From positions 1,364,001-1,428,000 of the forward strand of contig JAMXDE010000005.1 of assembly GCA_026770025.1 (NCBI GenBank): a stretch of DNA of 64,000 nt, read 5' to 3'. The notes below the pieces were generated by a model that was not told where the DNA came from, made no database searches, and saw only the letters and a list, made by a program, of their open reading frames with translations. The translations under genes and the position numbers were made by a program. The stretch is from Craspedostauros australis (lineage: Eukaryota; Bacillariophyta; Bacillariophyceae; Mastogloiales; Achnanthaceae). How positions within the stretch are numbered: position 1 is the stretch's first letter; every line of letters starts with the position of its first letter. Shown here in pieces: positions 33,314-44,904 of this stretch.

Positions 33314-34311
33314 GGTTCTGCAACAATCCTCTTCTCCTCTGTTGCTTGCTTGTTCGTCGTGGTTGATGAATCGACGGGTGCGTCAATGAATCAATGAATG
33401 TGCGATGGTCATACGGATAGTAGACCTGGTGACTGCGATGGTTGTGGGTGCGACCAGTCGTATGCTCTCTTCTCAGCCTCTGTTGTTCGGTTGCGCTCTT
33501 GTGTGTGTTGTGGCGAAGGATCTTCCAGATCCACGAAACCCGCTTCTTGAGTCCATGGAGTCGACATCCTACACGGACGTATGAAAGACGGACAGGCCTT
33601 TGTGTCTCATTCCAGCCTTTCTTGCTGTATTAATTGTACTATTTTATGTCTGTACATCACCCAGTCCCGATTCTCGGATAAACTCGAGTCCCGACATTCA
33701 TTCATGCTTCGACTTTGCACAAATGCTGTTGATTCGTGGGACGTTTGCAATTTCGCTTGGAGCAGGCGGTACAAAACAGAACACGCAAACCGCAAATTCT
33801 TGAAAATGGTGTGGCGACTTTCGCAATCATGACGAATGGTCAGGAATCACGTGCTCGAAGGCGAAGAGAAACGAATCTTGACCCAACGAGAACACCGGCC
33901 AAGGCACGAAACTGTGTTTGATGACGCGAAAAGCGGTCGTCTTCTTCTTTCGAAGATGTTCGGAGAGAATCATGACGACAGAGACAGGGCAGAAATGGAC
34001 GCGCAACGTCCGTTGCAGTTCCAAAACTGGCGGCCACCAATGTCGATCGTCGACGTTGCGTTTGGGTACGATTGGTCACGGCTAAAATGCTTGTCAAGGA
34101 ATCGAGTCGTCCATCCTCGTACGTCAACTGCAACAACACGGAACCGCTGCGCACGAACCGGGGAGACCCAACAGCAGTGTCAACGCCACCACCACAACAG
34201 GAACAGGAACGACGCATGATTGGGCACGCTCTGTGTTTGGTGTCAACAAGGCACAGGGTGCTCTTGTCGGCAACGGGGAAGAACCACGACAAGGCGCTGC
34301 TGCGCTGCACC

Positions 34312-34324
34312 GAAAATCTTGGAA
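34312..34324 (+). promoter_or_regulatory. Possible heat-shock element upstream of Hsp20
   Basis: GAA-aa-TCT-tg-GAA has the spacing of a three-unit heat-shock element (nGAAn units alternating in orientation), with the middle unit TCT instead of TTC. It lies ~240 nt before the Hsp20 start. Weak on sequence alone; the context makes it plausible. Confidence 0.25.
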
Positions 34325-34450
34325 CACCCACCCTCTCTCTCTTTCTCTCTCTCTGCGCCTCTCGCCTCCTCGCCTGTTCGTCTCGACCCTTCATCTCCCA
34401 ATCGGCCAGAGTTCCACCACACGCATCACGTATCACCCAGCACCGGCCAG

Positions 34451-34490
34451 CACACGGCAACACACGGCAACACACGGCAACACACGGCAA
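34451..34490. repeat. 10-bp tandem repeat CACACGGCAA, 4 units
   Basis: Four perfect units plus a partial fifth, 75-110 nt before the Hsp20 start codon, probably in the transcribed leader. Confidence 0.95.
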
Positions 34491-34563
34491 CACACAGCAC
34501 GCAACTGCTTGACGCCATTCAATACCAGTCAATCTCGAAAGGTCCCACGAAAAGCTCATAAAA

Positions 34564-35109
34564 ATGCCCATCAACATCAACTTCTTCAAACCAAGACGCA
34601 ACCACCAAGACAACCAAGAACCACCAGAAATCAGCGAGATGCATCAGCCAAAGCACCACCAAGAAGCGGACCACGCGGAGGACTACTTCCCCGCCTTCTT
34701 CAACGACCGCTTCTTCGGCAACCCCTTCCGCGATGCCGAGGACTTCTTCAACAGCACCAACGACCGCTTCCAATTCCGCTCCGCCATGCACATGAAGGAG
34801 GATCCGGAGCAGGTCCAGATCACCCTCGAGGTCCCAGGCATGAGCCGGCGGGATCTCAACGTCACCGTCAACGAGCTGCCCTCCACCTCGTGCGTCGTTC
34901 ACCTCAAGAGCAGCCGCACCGACGACGACGACACCTACAACCACAACCCGAATCGTTTCATCCCAAGACGGTTCGAATTCGGCCCTTCCGTGGATTGCCA
35001 GAAGGTCTCGGCCACCATCTCACAGGGCATGCTCTACTTGCAGGCGCCCAAGAAGCAAGCGCAGGAGGGCATCACGCGGACGCTCGACGTCGCCGAGAAG
35101 GACAACTGA
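34564..35109 (+). CDS. Small heat-shock protein (Hsp20/alpha-crystallin)
   Basis: 181 aa, single exon. The N-terminal ~75 residues are Phe/Asp/His/Asn-rich (AEDYFPAFFNDRFFGNPF), as expected for the variable sHSP arm. The alpha-crystallin domain runs from ~78 to 170: ITLEVPGMSRRDLNVTV, VHLKSSR, then RRFEFGPSVDCQKVSATISQ and GMLYLQAPK. The conserved A-x-x-x-n-GvL-type motif reads ATISQGMLYL. No targeting peptide is evident, so probably cytosolic. Family role: ATP-independent holdase for unfolding proteins. A short acidic/basic tail follows and no IxI-type motif is seen at the C-terminus. Confidence 0.92.
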   Translation: MPININFFKPRRNHQDNQEPPEISEMHQPKHHQEADHAEDYFPAFFNDRFFGNPFRDAEDFFNSTNDRFQFRSAMHMKEDPEQVQITLEVPGMSRRDLNVTVNELPSTSCVVHLKSSRTDDDDTYNHNPNRFIPRRFEFGPSVDCQKVSATISQGMLYLQAPKKQAQEGITRTLDVAEKDN

Positions 35110-35660
35110 ATCTCTGCGGAACTTCGCGCCGTATGAGCCTCAGGGCAATGCCCGGCCCAATCAGATGAAACCGAACGCAGCGCTTCCTGCTGCTGTTGTT
35201 GCTCAACCGACGACTCGACCAATGTAGTCCTCCCTCACCCCACCTTACATCAACTGAAGCCAATTCGTAGAATCTAATCACAACATTTTTCCACACACAC
35301 ACACACACACGTTGCCACCGTCTTTTTGTGGACGGAATTTTAGATCATCTTCTGTTGGGACAGTTCTGTATCGTTTGTGAGGCTCAGCGTGCTTTCGAAA
35401 TGTCATCAGAATTGTGGTAACACGCAATGGCGTGCAGAACACTCATACCTAGTACTGATGCCACACAATCACCATTTCAGTGCACAGCCACTGTTGCAAT
35501 GATCCGTTCGCTCGAATTTATGAGGTTGATGTTCCTCTTCGTATTTAGTGATGGGTAACAATAAAAACGATACTCTTCTTACTACGTTCGTTCGTTACTG
35601 CATTCGCCGCTGTTTCCATCTCATGATCGCACTCGTCAACCCATGCCGACCAAGGACCCA
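35110..35660. other. Convergent intergenic spacer with (CA)n
   Basis: 3' flanks of Hsp20 (+) and the thioredoxin gene (-). Contains a (CA)n run at about 35292-35310 and an AATAAAAA stretch near 35.56 kb. No gene seen. Confidence 0.5.
35292..35310. repeat. (CA)n microsatellite
   Basis: About nine CA dinucleotides downstream of Hsp20. Confidence 0.9.
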
Positions 35661-36843
35661 TCAATCCAAATTGAACTTGATCCGTCTCAGATCGGGTCTG
35701 TTGGCAAAGACGTCCAGCATCTGATACGGCAGCGGTTGCTGCACGCTGCTCACATCGCCATTCTGCGCCGCCGCGTTGGACAGCAACACATCCAAATCTC
35801 GTTCCAGCACCGATTTGGGGACCGGACCGATCAAGGCCGTTTCCACGTCGCCGTCGGCGCTGATCAGCGCCAGATGAGGAATGGCGTCGACGCCAAATCG
35901 CTCAATCAGTGGCCAGGCCTCTGGTCGGTCGCCGTTCACCATCACGAAGTTCACCTTGCCGGCATATTCCTCCTCCACCTTTTGGAGGGTGGGCGCGATG
36001 ACTTTGCAGTTCTCGCACCTGCGCGCGTGTTGGATGCAGACGAGTGCAAAAGTAAGCAGATGAATGAGTTCATGCGCTGTTGGTACCAGTACCACCTCGC
36101 AGCGATCAACCGCGCCAGCAAACCGAACAAAACAAAACAAAACTGGACCAAACCAAACCGCATCACATCACATCGCGAAAAAGAAGGCATTCCCTTTCAC
36201 AGATGCCGTTGGCATTGCAAATGGCATCGCCAGTGTCATTTCCACTTCACTTGACTCACCACGGCGCCCAAAAGTCCACCACCGTTGGCTTGGAATTCGT
36301 TCCGATCGTCGTGATGGATGCCGACTGCTGTTCCATAGTAGCTAACAGCTGTATCGGCGTGATGGGATGCGTGTATTCCCATGAATAATTCAACAATGCC
36401 AGCGCAATCGAAGCAACGGCGACGATGAAATTGCGACGTTTCATTTTCAGGACTTTGAGAGCGTCGTTGTCTTCATCGTCGATCATGTCGACACTGTTCT
36501 CATTGCGCGGGCCTTTCAATGAGACGACCTCACCGAATTGCGCAGCGTTGGATGCAGGCAAGGTCGTGGTTGTGTCGAAAATCGTTGTTGCCATTCCACT
36601 TGCTGTGGTATTGGCCGTGCCAGTCACTGTTGCTTGATCGTCCACGAAGGAAAACAATCTCTTGTCGGTGCCATCGCGTGTTGAGAATCGGCACCGGCTG
36701 GAGGATGGCAACATGAATGCATGAAGCTGTTCCACCTGCACGAAGACGCACAGCAACGTCGTGAACGTGGCGATTCTTGATATTGATCGGCCTTGGCTGT
36801 CCTGCTTGATTGGCTTCATTGTTGTTGTCGTCGCCGTCATCAT
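35661..36843 (-). CDS. Plastid-targeted, membrane-anchored thioredoxin, HCF164-like
   Basis: Two exons, 36260-36843 and 35661-36018 (313 aa from the ATG at 36843); GT-AG intron of 241 nt, phase 2. The first ~42 residues form a signal peptide (FTTLLCVFVQVEQ) ending LHAF, the Ala-Phe junction of bipartite plastid presequences in red-lineage complex plastids, followed by a Ser/Thr/Arg-rich transit-like stretch. A membrane helix (NFIVAVASIALALLNYSW) lies near residues 138-155. The thioredoxin domain has VVDFWAPW, intron, CENCK, so the codon of the Trp before WCxxC is split by the intron. Then VNFVMVNGDRPEAW and FGVDAIPHLALI, with the cis-Pro. This matches HCF164, a thylakoid-anchored lumen-facing thioredoxin needed for cytochrome b6f assembly. 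The orthology is inferred. Confidence 0.85.
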
Positions 36844-37778
36844 CACGGTGTGTGTTTGTGGCAGGTGCGTGAATGAGGGAACGAACGGATCGGTGGTGTT
36901 CTGCACCCGTATTGTAAGTTGCGCGGAGCTTTCTCACACCTCTCTGTTCGCAGAGTGCAGCAGAGTACTCGGTTGTTTCTGAGAACAAACGTGCTGCTTT
37001 CAATGGATGGTGCCGAATGAATGAGACCTTCGCCTTTGCACCTGATGCCTCTCTCTTTTTGTGTTATTGTGTTGTTCTTTGTGATGCTATTCTTTACTTT
37101 GCTATGATCAGCGTGTTCTCTTGGTGAGTGCCTTCTTCCGCTATGGTTCGGTTGTGGTTCTTTCGAAGGAAGAGAGACACTTGCAATGCCGATGCGAAAA
37201 GGAAACCGCTGCCAACGCCGACTCCTATTCTTCGGTGCTGGTGTTGAAGCTCTCTCTCTTCGTATCAGAGCGCGTCTCTCGAGCGCTGACTCTGTCGGCA
37301 ACAGCTGTCATTCTCTTCTTTGCTGTCTCGTTGTTGCACTCGTTGTGGTTGACGACGTTCGTTGTCATCAGTTGGTGCCGTCAACGTGTTTGGTGTGTGT
37401 CGTTGGCGTTCTTGCGTCATTCGTTGTGGTCGGATGAATCAACTTGACGGAACAACAACCAAAAACGCTTTCAAGTATTTGACGTTAGACTAGAAGGTGA
37501 AGAGATAGCAACTTCATCCACAACGACCGTGCCAAAATGCAATCTCTCGCCTCCCAACGCAACTTTTCGTCACTTGCATGATATTCAATCCAATACTGCA
37601 GAGTGATGTATGCAACAGTAGCAGAGTTAATCATAGAGTCGGAGTATTGCACTTGCTCCACGATTACAGACTCTGCGGTGGGGTACTTCATTTTGGAGAT
37701 GGCAATCGACCTCAACAACTGGCCAGTCCTTCCGTGTGGGCGCGCATCTCGCGGCGTTCATACTCCATTCGCTTCGCT
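36844..37778. other. Intergenic, promoter of the thioredoxin gene
   Basis: 935 nt between the start of the thioredoxin gene (-) and the 3' end of the glycosyltransferase-like gene (-). A GAGTACTC palindrome lies at 36963, ~120 nt upstream of the thioredoxin start. Short open frames of mixed composition; no gene supported. Confidence 0.5.
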
Positions 37779-39594
37779 TCACTTCTTTTCAACGGCGAAC
37801 GACACTGCTCTCTTGCAGCCTTCGTAGATGCCGATGGTGTTGTTCTCGATGATGGATTCGTTCATTTGTACGAGCCAGTCGGGTGAATCCAGGAAGAGCT
37901 TCACATTCGCCATCGCATCGTCCAATTCGCGCGCCTCCAGACTGCCATCGCCAAGCTCTGCGGACCGGCGTGCCGAGTCGGCCTCGTGGTCTCCAACACG
38001 GCGGATGTGCAGCTTTGGGACGGGGTAGAATGCCAGTTCGCTTGGTTTGCATGTCAGGACATCGGCAACGCGGCAGAGGATGTCGGTGGTGGCAACGGCA
38101 GGGAAGTACTCGTCGAAGGCAAACAGCGTCACGGCCTTGGCCGGTTCTGCCGTGGAGGAATTCAGCAGCTTCTTCTGGAAGTCGTACACGCCCTGCGTGG
38201 TGGTGATGAGATCGTAATCCAGCTTGCATTCCTCCAGGACTCCGACGAAGGCAGATTTCATGTGCACATGATCTCCAGCGTTGAGCAGGAGCTGGACACG
38301 TCCGTTCTTGACCAGCGTCTCCAGCTTGGCGATGAGACCAATGATGAACTTGCGCTGCGCGCCTGCGCCACCGACCGGGATCAACAGACGACGAGCGGCT
38401 TGGCTGGATTTGGAGTCGCCGTATCCAAGCTTGGCACGCTCCACACGACGCTTGCAGTCGGCGGGGATGTTGGAAACCATCTCGTGACCGATCCAATGTC
38501 CGGCGTACGCAACCTCGTTGGCTGGCACGCCCATGTTGAGGAAGCTCTGGTAGTTGACCGGTCCTTGGCAAAGGTTGAGAGTGCGTGGGACGACGAGGAA
38601 CCTGCACATCATAGTGGTTGTGTTGGCCATTGTGGTTATTAAGAGAGCACAATGGAATGTTATGAAGTAGAGTCAAGCAGAGCGACGGCATGTGAGACTT
38701 GAAACATCAGCAAGAGTGTTGAAAGCAAGCGTTCTGGAGGAGAATGGAATGCAATCCGCACGCAAACACAAACTCAAGCACAGCCAATGCTCACCATTGC
38801 GGGTAGTTGTCCACCACGAGGTTGACGACGTTGGTGAAACCAACCGCCGCGGCTGTCAATGCCACCAGCTGATGCGTGGTGATGATGGGAATATCCTTGG
38901 GGTAGGCCAGGAGCAACGGTTGCAGATGTGCGGCAGTGAGGGCAGCGATGCGCAGGGCGTCCGCATCACCGGACTTCATGGCAGATCCCCACATCTTCTC
39001 GAAGGTGCCACCCATCTCAGATGCCATGCGCGAGAACTTGGAGTACAATTCGTCCACAGTCTTGATGAGATCGGCTTCCTCGGACTTGACGTTGAGCATG
39101 TCATGGAAGATGGTGGTGTAGCCGTTGGCCAAGGACCAGGAGCAGGCGGAGTAGGCCAGGCGGTGGTGTCCGAATCCCATGCGGATGGTGGCGACGATGA
39201 CCGTGGGCTTGTCACCGTTCTTGGGAAGGAGATCCGCGAGGGGCTTGGCCTTGGCGCCGTCCTTCGTAATGTTGCGCGCCACATACAACCCGTCGAAGTG
39301 CGGCGATTCCGTGCATTCGAGCGGGATGATCTCCGTGCGCGCCTTGCGCCATCCCAGGCGGAACCTATGGGCCGCGGCGATCTTGAAGGCGTTGGCGGGG
39401 TTGCGGTCACCGACGAAGGCATCGATGTCGCACTCCGTCTTGGGCGAGTCCTTGATGGTCTTGTAGGCCGACTTGCCCCACTGCGTGAAAGCGGCCTTGG
39501 TGACGAAGATCGCGGTGAATGATCCGCCCACGACGATGGCGGCAATCTTGGGATCGATTGCGGACAGGAGATCCATGATTTGATTCTGCTTCAT
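37779..39594 (-). CDS. GT-B-like glycosyltransferase homologue of unknown substrate
   Basis: Two exons, 38795-39594 and 37779-38601 (540 aa from ATG at 39594), GT-AG intron of 193 nt in phase 2. A hydrophobic N-terminal segment (IAAIVVGGSFTAIFVTKAAF, ~res 17-36) suggests a membrane anchor or signal. The N-terminal half contains MGFGHHRLAYSACSWSLANG (~135), which resembles the glycine/His loop of MGDG synthase and MurG-type GT-B enzymes (MGTGHHRSA). The C-terminal half has a nucleotide-sugar-site-like strand-loop (LLIPVGGAGAQRKF, ~337) and LLNAGDH. Substrate and donor cannot be read from the sequence. The exon join, DNYPQ-W-FLVVPRTL, keeps the frame. No other GT gene is nearby. Confidence 0.7.
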
Positions 39595-40792
39595 CAAGAT
39601 GTTGATGTTGGTGTGGCCGAGCGAGCGAGTGAGTGAGCGAGTGGCTTGGGCTGATCCTGCGGATTTGTGGACGTTGTGGATGTCGATGTTGCTCCTGTGT
39701 CTTCCTGGATGGAAGCGACAGTTGCAACACTTGTTCGCAACAACGGCGATGGCAACGGCGACGGCAACGGTGATGGAGATGCGATCTTCGCCATCCCCTC
39801 GCGCATCACCCACTCCAACACGATTGCGTCTCGTGGAACAACGGAGGGAGAGAATCGAGACGAACCACAAACAAGAGATGACACAAGATGCGAATCTCTT
39901 TTCGTTCCCGTGTCAAGTTGCGTCCCTGTTGGATCCATTGTTCGACTCGATAGACCGTTGTGGACTCATTCGAACATAAGTACTCATCCAAGACTTGAGT
40001 TTGTTCCCGCTCATTCGCACGAGTCGATGGCAATGACCGGGGTTGGCTTTTCCTCTTTGGCTCATGCGTGTGCGTTGAGAAAGGAACAAAATCTGAGCGA
40101 AGAATCGCTCCTCCCTTCCATCCAACCAACGCCAAAAATGCGTCTCCATCGTAAGCAGACATGAGGAGATGGAGGAGATGGAGGACATGTCCACAACACC
40201 AACGGTTCATCGTGTCATAAGATTCTGTTGATGTCATTGTACCGCACGTGATTGCGGAAAGCAAGCAAGTAGTCACATCGATAGAGCAGATAGAAGCATC
40301 ACACACAGATATTTTACTCTCTTCAAAACGATACGCCGCTGTTCACCATGGCCAAGTACGCGTACGCTCCGGTGTCGGTGGTGAGTGGAATGACCGATCG
40401 AGAGGCGAAGTGGATGAATGCCATGCCGATGGCTCCGTTGGTCGTCTCTTCAGTTTCGCAGATTGCTGGTTCGCCCTCTCTCGCGATGACAGGAGTCATC
40501 TTTCCATCAGTCCATCACCATTCCGATGGGTTTGATGCGTTTGATGTGCTCTTCACATCGCTTGCGCATCACTCTACGATATCGGACAGCGTGGATTGCA
40601 AAGCGCAGCTTGCAAAACGTGGGATAGTGTATGGATGACACCAACAATAACATGCCGCCGTCCTCTTTTCTCACATCATCTTCGACATCGTGCCTCTCCT
40701 CATTCTCCCCAAAATGACAGGACCAGAACCGCCGACACCCTCATGATGGCAGCAGCAATGATCGCGACGAGGACAACCTCGTCCATGAACGC
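39595..40792. other. Intergenic, divergent promoters
   Basis: 1.2 kb between the glycosyltransferase-like gene (-) and the PAPS-synthase fusion (+). A 96-codon plus frame at 40348-40638 opens in a good context (CACCATGG) but has no recognisable content. An 11-codon open frame (ATG at about 40714) sits just before the fusion gene's start and could act as an upstream ORF. Confidence 0.5.
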
Positions 40793-43700
40793 ATGCCAAT
40801 GTGCGTTGGGATCTGCGTCCTGTTGGCAATCGTCTTCGTCCTGTCTCGCGCTGGTGACACCGAGAGTCTGTCAAACCCAGCAGCCGGTTCCATGCGTGCG
40901 AGCGGACCACCGCACACAGGCAGCTCAATTCCGGAGGGCACCGCACCCATGATCAACGGCATGAACGCCAATGCCAACGCCAATGCTAACACCAACTACT
41001 ACGGGGCACAGCAGAATACCAACCAGCAGTACCCCATGATGAACAACAACCAGATCCCAAACACCCAATCCAACGTTTACCCTCCACCGCAGGTCAACGC
41101 CAACCAAACACCGCAGCAATACAACACGATGACGAACAGCGCACCCCAGCAGCCACAGGGACCACCAACGCAGCCTCAGCAACAGCAACAGCAGTACACC
41201 ATGCCGGCAGAGGTCCAGCAACAGCCAGCAGATTGCGACTGCCCCACTCTTAATGACACGGGAGATTTGATGGGACAGCTGCGCGAGAAGGCCTTGCAGA
41301 ACACGCCACCGCACATCATCGAATGCGACAAGGCTGCCGACGGTGAGAATCAGGCGGCGTGTCACCTTCCATCCAAGGAACGCTATGCCTCGCTTGGACA
41401 GAAGGGCGCCACGATCTGGATGACCGGTTGCAGCGGTGCTGGCAAGACCACCATCGCCACGGCACTCGAGGACAAGCTCGTCAAGGAACACGGCAAGCAC
41501 GTCTACCGTCTGGACGGTGACAACCTCCGCACAGGAATCAACCGCGACTTGACCTTCTCTGCCTCAGACCGTGCCGAATCCGTCAGGCGCACGGGGGAGT
41601 TGGCCGCGCTCTTCAGTGATTCCGGAGTCATCACCCTCGTCGGTCTCATCAGCCCCTACATTGCCGACCGCGACGCAGCCCGAAAGCGCCACGAGGATCA
41701 GGGCATTCCATTCTACGAGGTCTTTTTGGATGTCCCCGTGGATGAGCTCAAGAAGCGCGACCCCAAGGGACAGTACGCACGTGTCGAGAGCGGAGAGCTC
41801 AAGCACTTCACCTGCATCGACGATCCGTACGAGGCACCAATGCACCCAGAGCTGATCCTCAAAACTCACGAGCTCAAGATCGAGGAGTCGGTGGAGATAT
41901 TGTTCCGTCAGCTGGAACGCGATGGCATTCTCATTGGCGCACCGAAGGTCACCCCGCCAGGTCTGCCGAACCCAGATGGTGACGAGATCATCGATCTTAT
42001 TGTGCCAGAGCATCTCCAGACCGCCAAGAAGGCGGAGGCCATGACGCTTCCCAAGGTCCTCTTGACCGACATCGATGTCAACTGGTTGCAAACCATCGGA
42101 GAAGGCTGGGCCGCACCATTGAAGGGATTCATGCGCGAGGGAACCTTGCTGGAGACCATCCATTTCAACTCCATCCTCGTGGACCCATTCAACGTGACTG
42201 GCAGCAAGGACCGGTTGGATTCCATCACTGACTTTGCCAACTTCCCACCAACCACACCACGCGATCGCGTCTCCATGTCCGTCCCCATCACGCTGGCCAT
42301 CACCGAGTTCACCAAGAAATCCATCGAAGACTCCGGCCTCTTGGACGTCGCCTTGACCAATCGCATGGGCAAGACCCTCGCCATCATGCGTAACATCGAG
42401 ATCTACCCAAACCGCAAGGAAGAGATCGTCGCACGCACGTACGGTGTCATCGACATGGGACACCCATACATTCACAACATCTACATGGGCGGAGACTTCT
42501 TGATCGGAGGAGAGATCGAGCTGTTGGAGCGCATCCGGTACAACGACGGGCTGGACAAGTGGAGAAAGACAGCCAAGGAGCTCATGGACGAGTTCGAGCA
42601 GAAGGGTGCCGACACTGTCTACGCCTTCCAGGTAAGAAGTGGTGTAATCGCACAATCAAAGTGGAGGAGGGTGGAGTGGAGTGAGAAATCTGCACCCGCA
42701 TTTTCATTGCACTGCACTGTTCCGTGTTGCTTTCAATTTGATTGAGTGGAGCGGAGTTTTGGAGCGCCGCTACCTACGTATCACGCGTATTCATTGTCAC
42801 ATTCGGCAACGAACTTCCTCCCCACTCCCAAACTTTGATGCTGACTTTGTCATTCCTATTTCGTTGTCTTTCCTATCAATGTACGCACGTTCGTGCGCCC
42901 GCGTGTTTTTTGCCCCATCAGACGAGAAACCCGACACATGCTGGCCATGCCTACCTCATGCGCTCGGCCGGAGAAGACCTCAAGTCGCAGGGCTACCGCA
43001 ACCCCGTGCTGTGGCTGAGCCCACTCGGTGGATGGACAAAGTCGGATGATGTGCCTCTCGATGTGCGAGTCAAGCAGCACGAATACGTCCTCGAGGCCGG
43101 AACCAGTCATCCAGGCGGTTTGGATCCCGAGACCACCGTCATGGCAATCTGGCCATCACCGATGATCTACGCAGGCCCAACAGAAGTCGAATTCCATGCC
43201 AAGTCTCGACGCAGCGCAGGCGCCTCCTACTTCGTGGTGGGAAGAGACCCGGCTGGCATGAAGGGATCCTCGATCGCTGTCGCCCATCCTGATGACGATC
43301 TCTACGACGGTGACCATGGAAGGTATGTCCTGCAAAACTCTCCAGGAATCGGTGACATGAAGATGCTGTCGTTCGTGAAGGTCATGTACGACATTACCGA
43401 CAACGTCATGAAGGTCCCAGACAAGTCCAGGATGGATGATTTCATCAGCATTTCGGGAACCAAGATGAGAGCGCTTGCCAGACAGGGTGCTGTGCCATGC
43501 CCATTGCACAACATCCCAACGGACCTTCTGTCAGCCAACTGCATCCCAGCTGGCTTCATGGTGCCAAAGGGCTGGCAGCAGGTCGTCGACTACTACAAGA
43601 ACATCGACGAGACGGACCGTTGGATCCCGTGGTCGCGCCAGTTCATGGAACCGCCTGCCGATGCCATGACCAGCTTCGTTGGACGAATGGGAAGCTCTGA

Positions 43701-44427
43701 CTTCCATCTCTCGTCGACCAAGTACAACAGCTTCTGGCACGACGTCCCCATGAGACCAAAGGAGCACGCCAGCGACCCAACCATCATCAACCTCGTGACC
43801 GAGATCCCAATGTTCATGGCAGCCAAGATGGAGCTTAACAAGGACTACCCACACAACGCCATCGGCCAAGACATCAACTCCGATGGTACTCCTCGGTACT
43901 ACACGTACGGATCGCCATTCTTCAACTACGGTTTCATCTCGCAAACCTGGGAGGATCCTTCTGTGATGTCTGAGGAGGGTCATTTCGGTGACAATGATCC
44001 GCTGGATGTCATCGAGCTGGGTTCTGGCCCACTGAAGATGGGAAGCATCACTCCGTGCCGCGTGATTGGATCGCTCGAGCTCATCGATCAAGGCGAGACC
44101 GATTACAAGATCCTTTGCATTGCCCTCTCGGATCCGGACGCGCACAAAATCTACTCGACGAATGACTTGGACCATGTCAAGCCAGGTCACACCAACAAGC
44201 TCAAGACCTGGTTGAAAAGGTACAAGACCAGCAGCGGCAAGGCCGAGAACACTCTGGCATCTGAAATTCCGAAGACGGCAACCGAAGCATTGAGCATCAT
44301 CACCGAGACACATGAGCGATGGGAGATGTTGTGCGGAAAGGATGGCACGCATCGCGCCAATCTGCCAATCCAAAGCGAAACGTTCTGGCTTGACAGCCCA
44401 TCCTGCCGAGGCAGCAGCACCCCGTAG
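40793..44427 (+). CDS. Trifunctional APS kinase - ATP sulfurylase - inorganic pyrophosphatase
   Basis: Two exons, 40793-42631 and 42922-44427 (1114 aa), GT-AG intron of 290 nt, phase 0. The N-terminus has a hydrophobic segment (CVGICVLLAIVFVLS), then a ~100-residue Asn/Gln/Pro-rich linker. APS kinase: Walker A GCSGAGKTTIA (~213), RLDGDNLRTGINRDLTFS, and the lid region. ATP sulfurylase (~390-790): the QxRNPxHxxH motif is split exactly by the intron, AFQ then TRNPTHAGHAYLM, and ISGTKMRALA follows. Pyrophosphatase (~890-1090): FFNYGFISQTWEDP, DNDPLDVIELG and DHVKPGHTNKLKTW. Together they convert sulfate to APS and PAPS and remove the pyrophosphate, pulling the unfavourable first step. This fusion is known in heterokonts. 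The hydrophobic N-terminus suggests membrane or secretory location, not the plastid; no A-F motif is seen. Confidence 0.95.
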
Positions 44428-44904
44428 GCAGTGAGTACGTGCACGGGCATGGAATGAAACAAATACATACACGCAATAAAAATGAATAAAATTAGCGAAA
44501 CAAAAAAACGAATAGAGTAGAGTAAGAGGAGTGAAAGAGCAAATGGTAGAGCGCGCCAGGATGGGAGGGAAGTGCACTGGGTGGACATGCAACGCGTTGC
44601 CTTTGGGCATTTGTTGTACCCGTCTGTGGAGTACGGCCAGTGGTAGGTCTTTTCAATGTTTGATGGGGTCGATTCCATTGATTTCATGAAGAGTCGCGCT
44701 TCCGCAAAGAAAGCGAAAACATGTGGAGTTCGTCGGTATCGGGAAACCTGATGTTCCGCGGCGCTTGGACAAAGATGAGACCAACACAAACGTGCCCGCA
44801 ACGCCAACACCAACGCTAACACGAATCAATCTAACAAGGAGGATCACCACTCACAAGCGCATCTCGGACAACAAAGAAAGAGAGGAAGGAAGGGAACAAG
44901 CATC
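44428..44904. other. Intergenic spacer between two plus-strand genes
   Basis: A-rich block with AATAAA-like elements at about 44.47-44.51 kb, a candidate poly(A) site for the fusion gene, followed by GAGTA units at 44.51 kb and a T-poor leader for the next gene. No gene seen. Confidence 0.5.

Larger units (their letters stand above)
33314..34563. other. Intergenic, divergent promoters of ABCF2 and Hsp20
   Basis: 1.25 kb. Contains a possible heat-shock element (34312-34324), a CT-rich stretch around 34.33-34.37 kb and a 10-bp tandem repeat at 34451-34490 in the probable Hsp20 leader. Open frames on both strands here have no recognisable content. Confidence 0.5.

Noticed and set aside
36260-36906. 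Start of the thioredoxin frame at 36906
   Set aside because: The first codon there is GTG, not ATG; the first ATG is at 36843.
40348-40638. 96-codon plus-strand frame with a good start context (CACCATGG)
   Set aside because: No motif, no splice partner found; kept only as a note because the start context is good.
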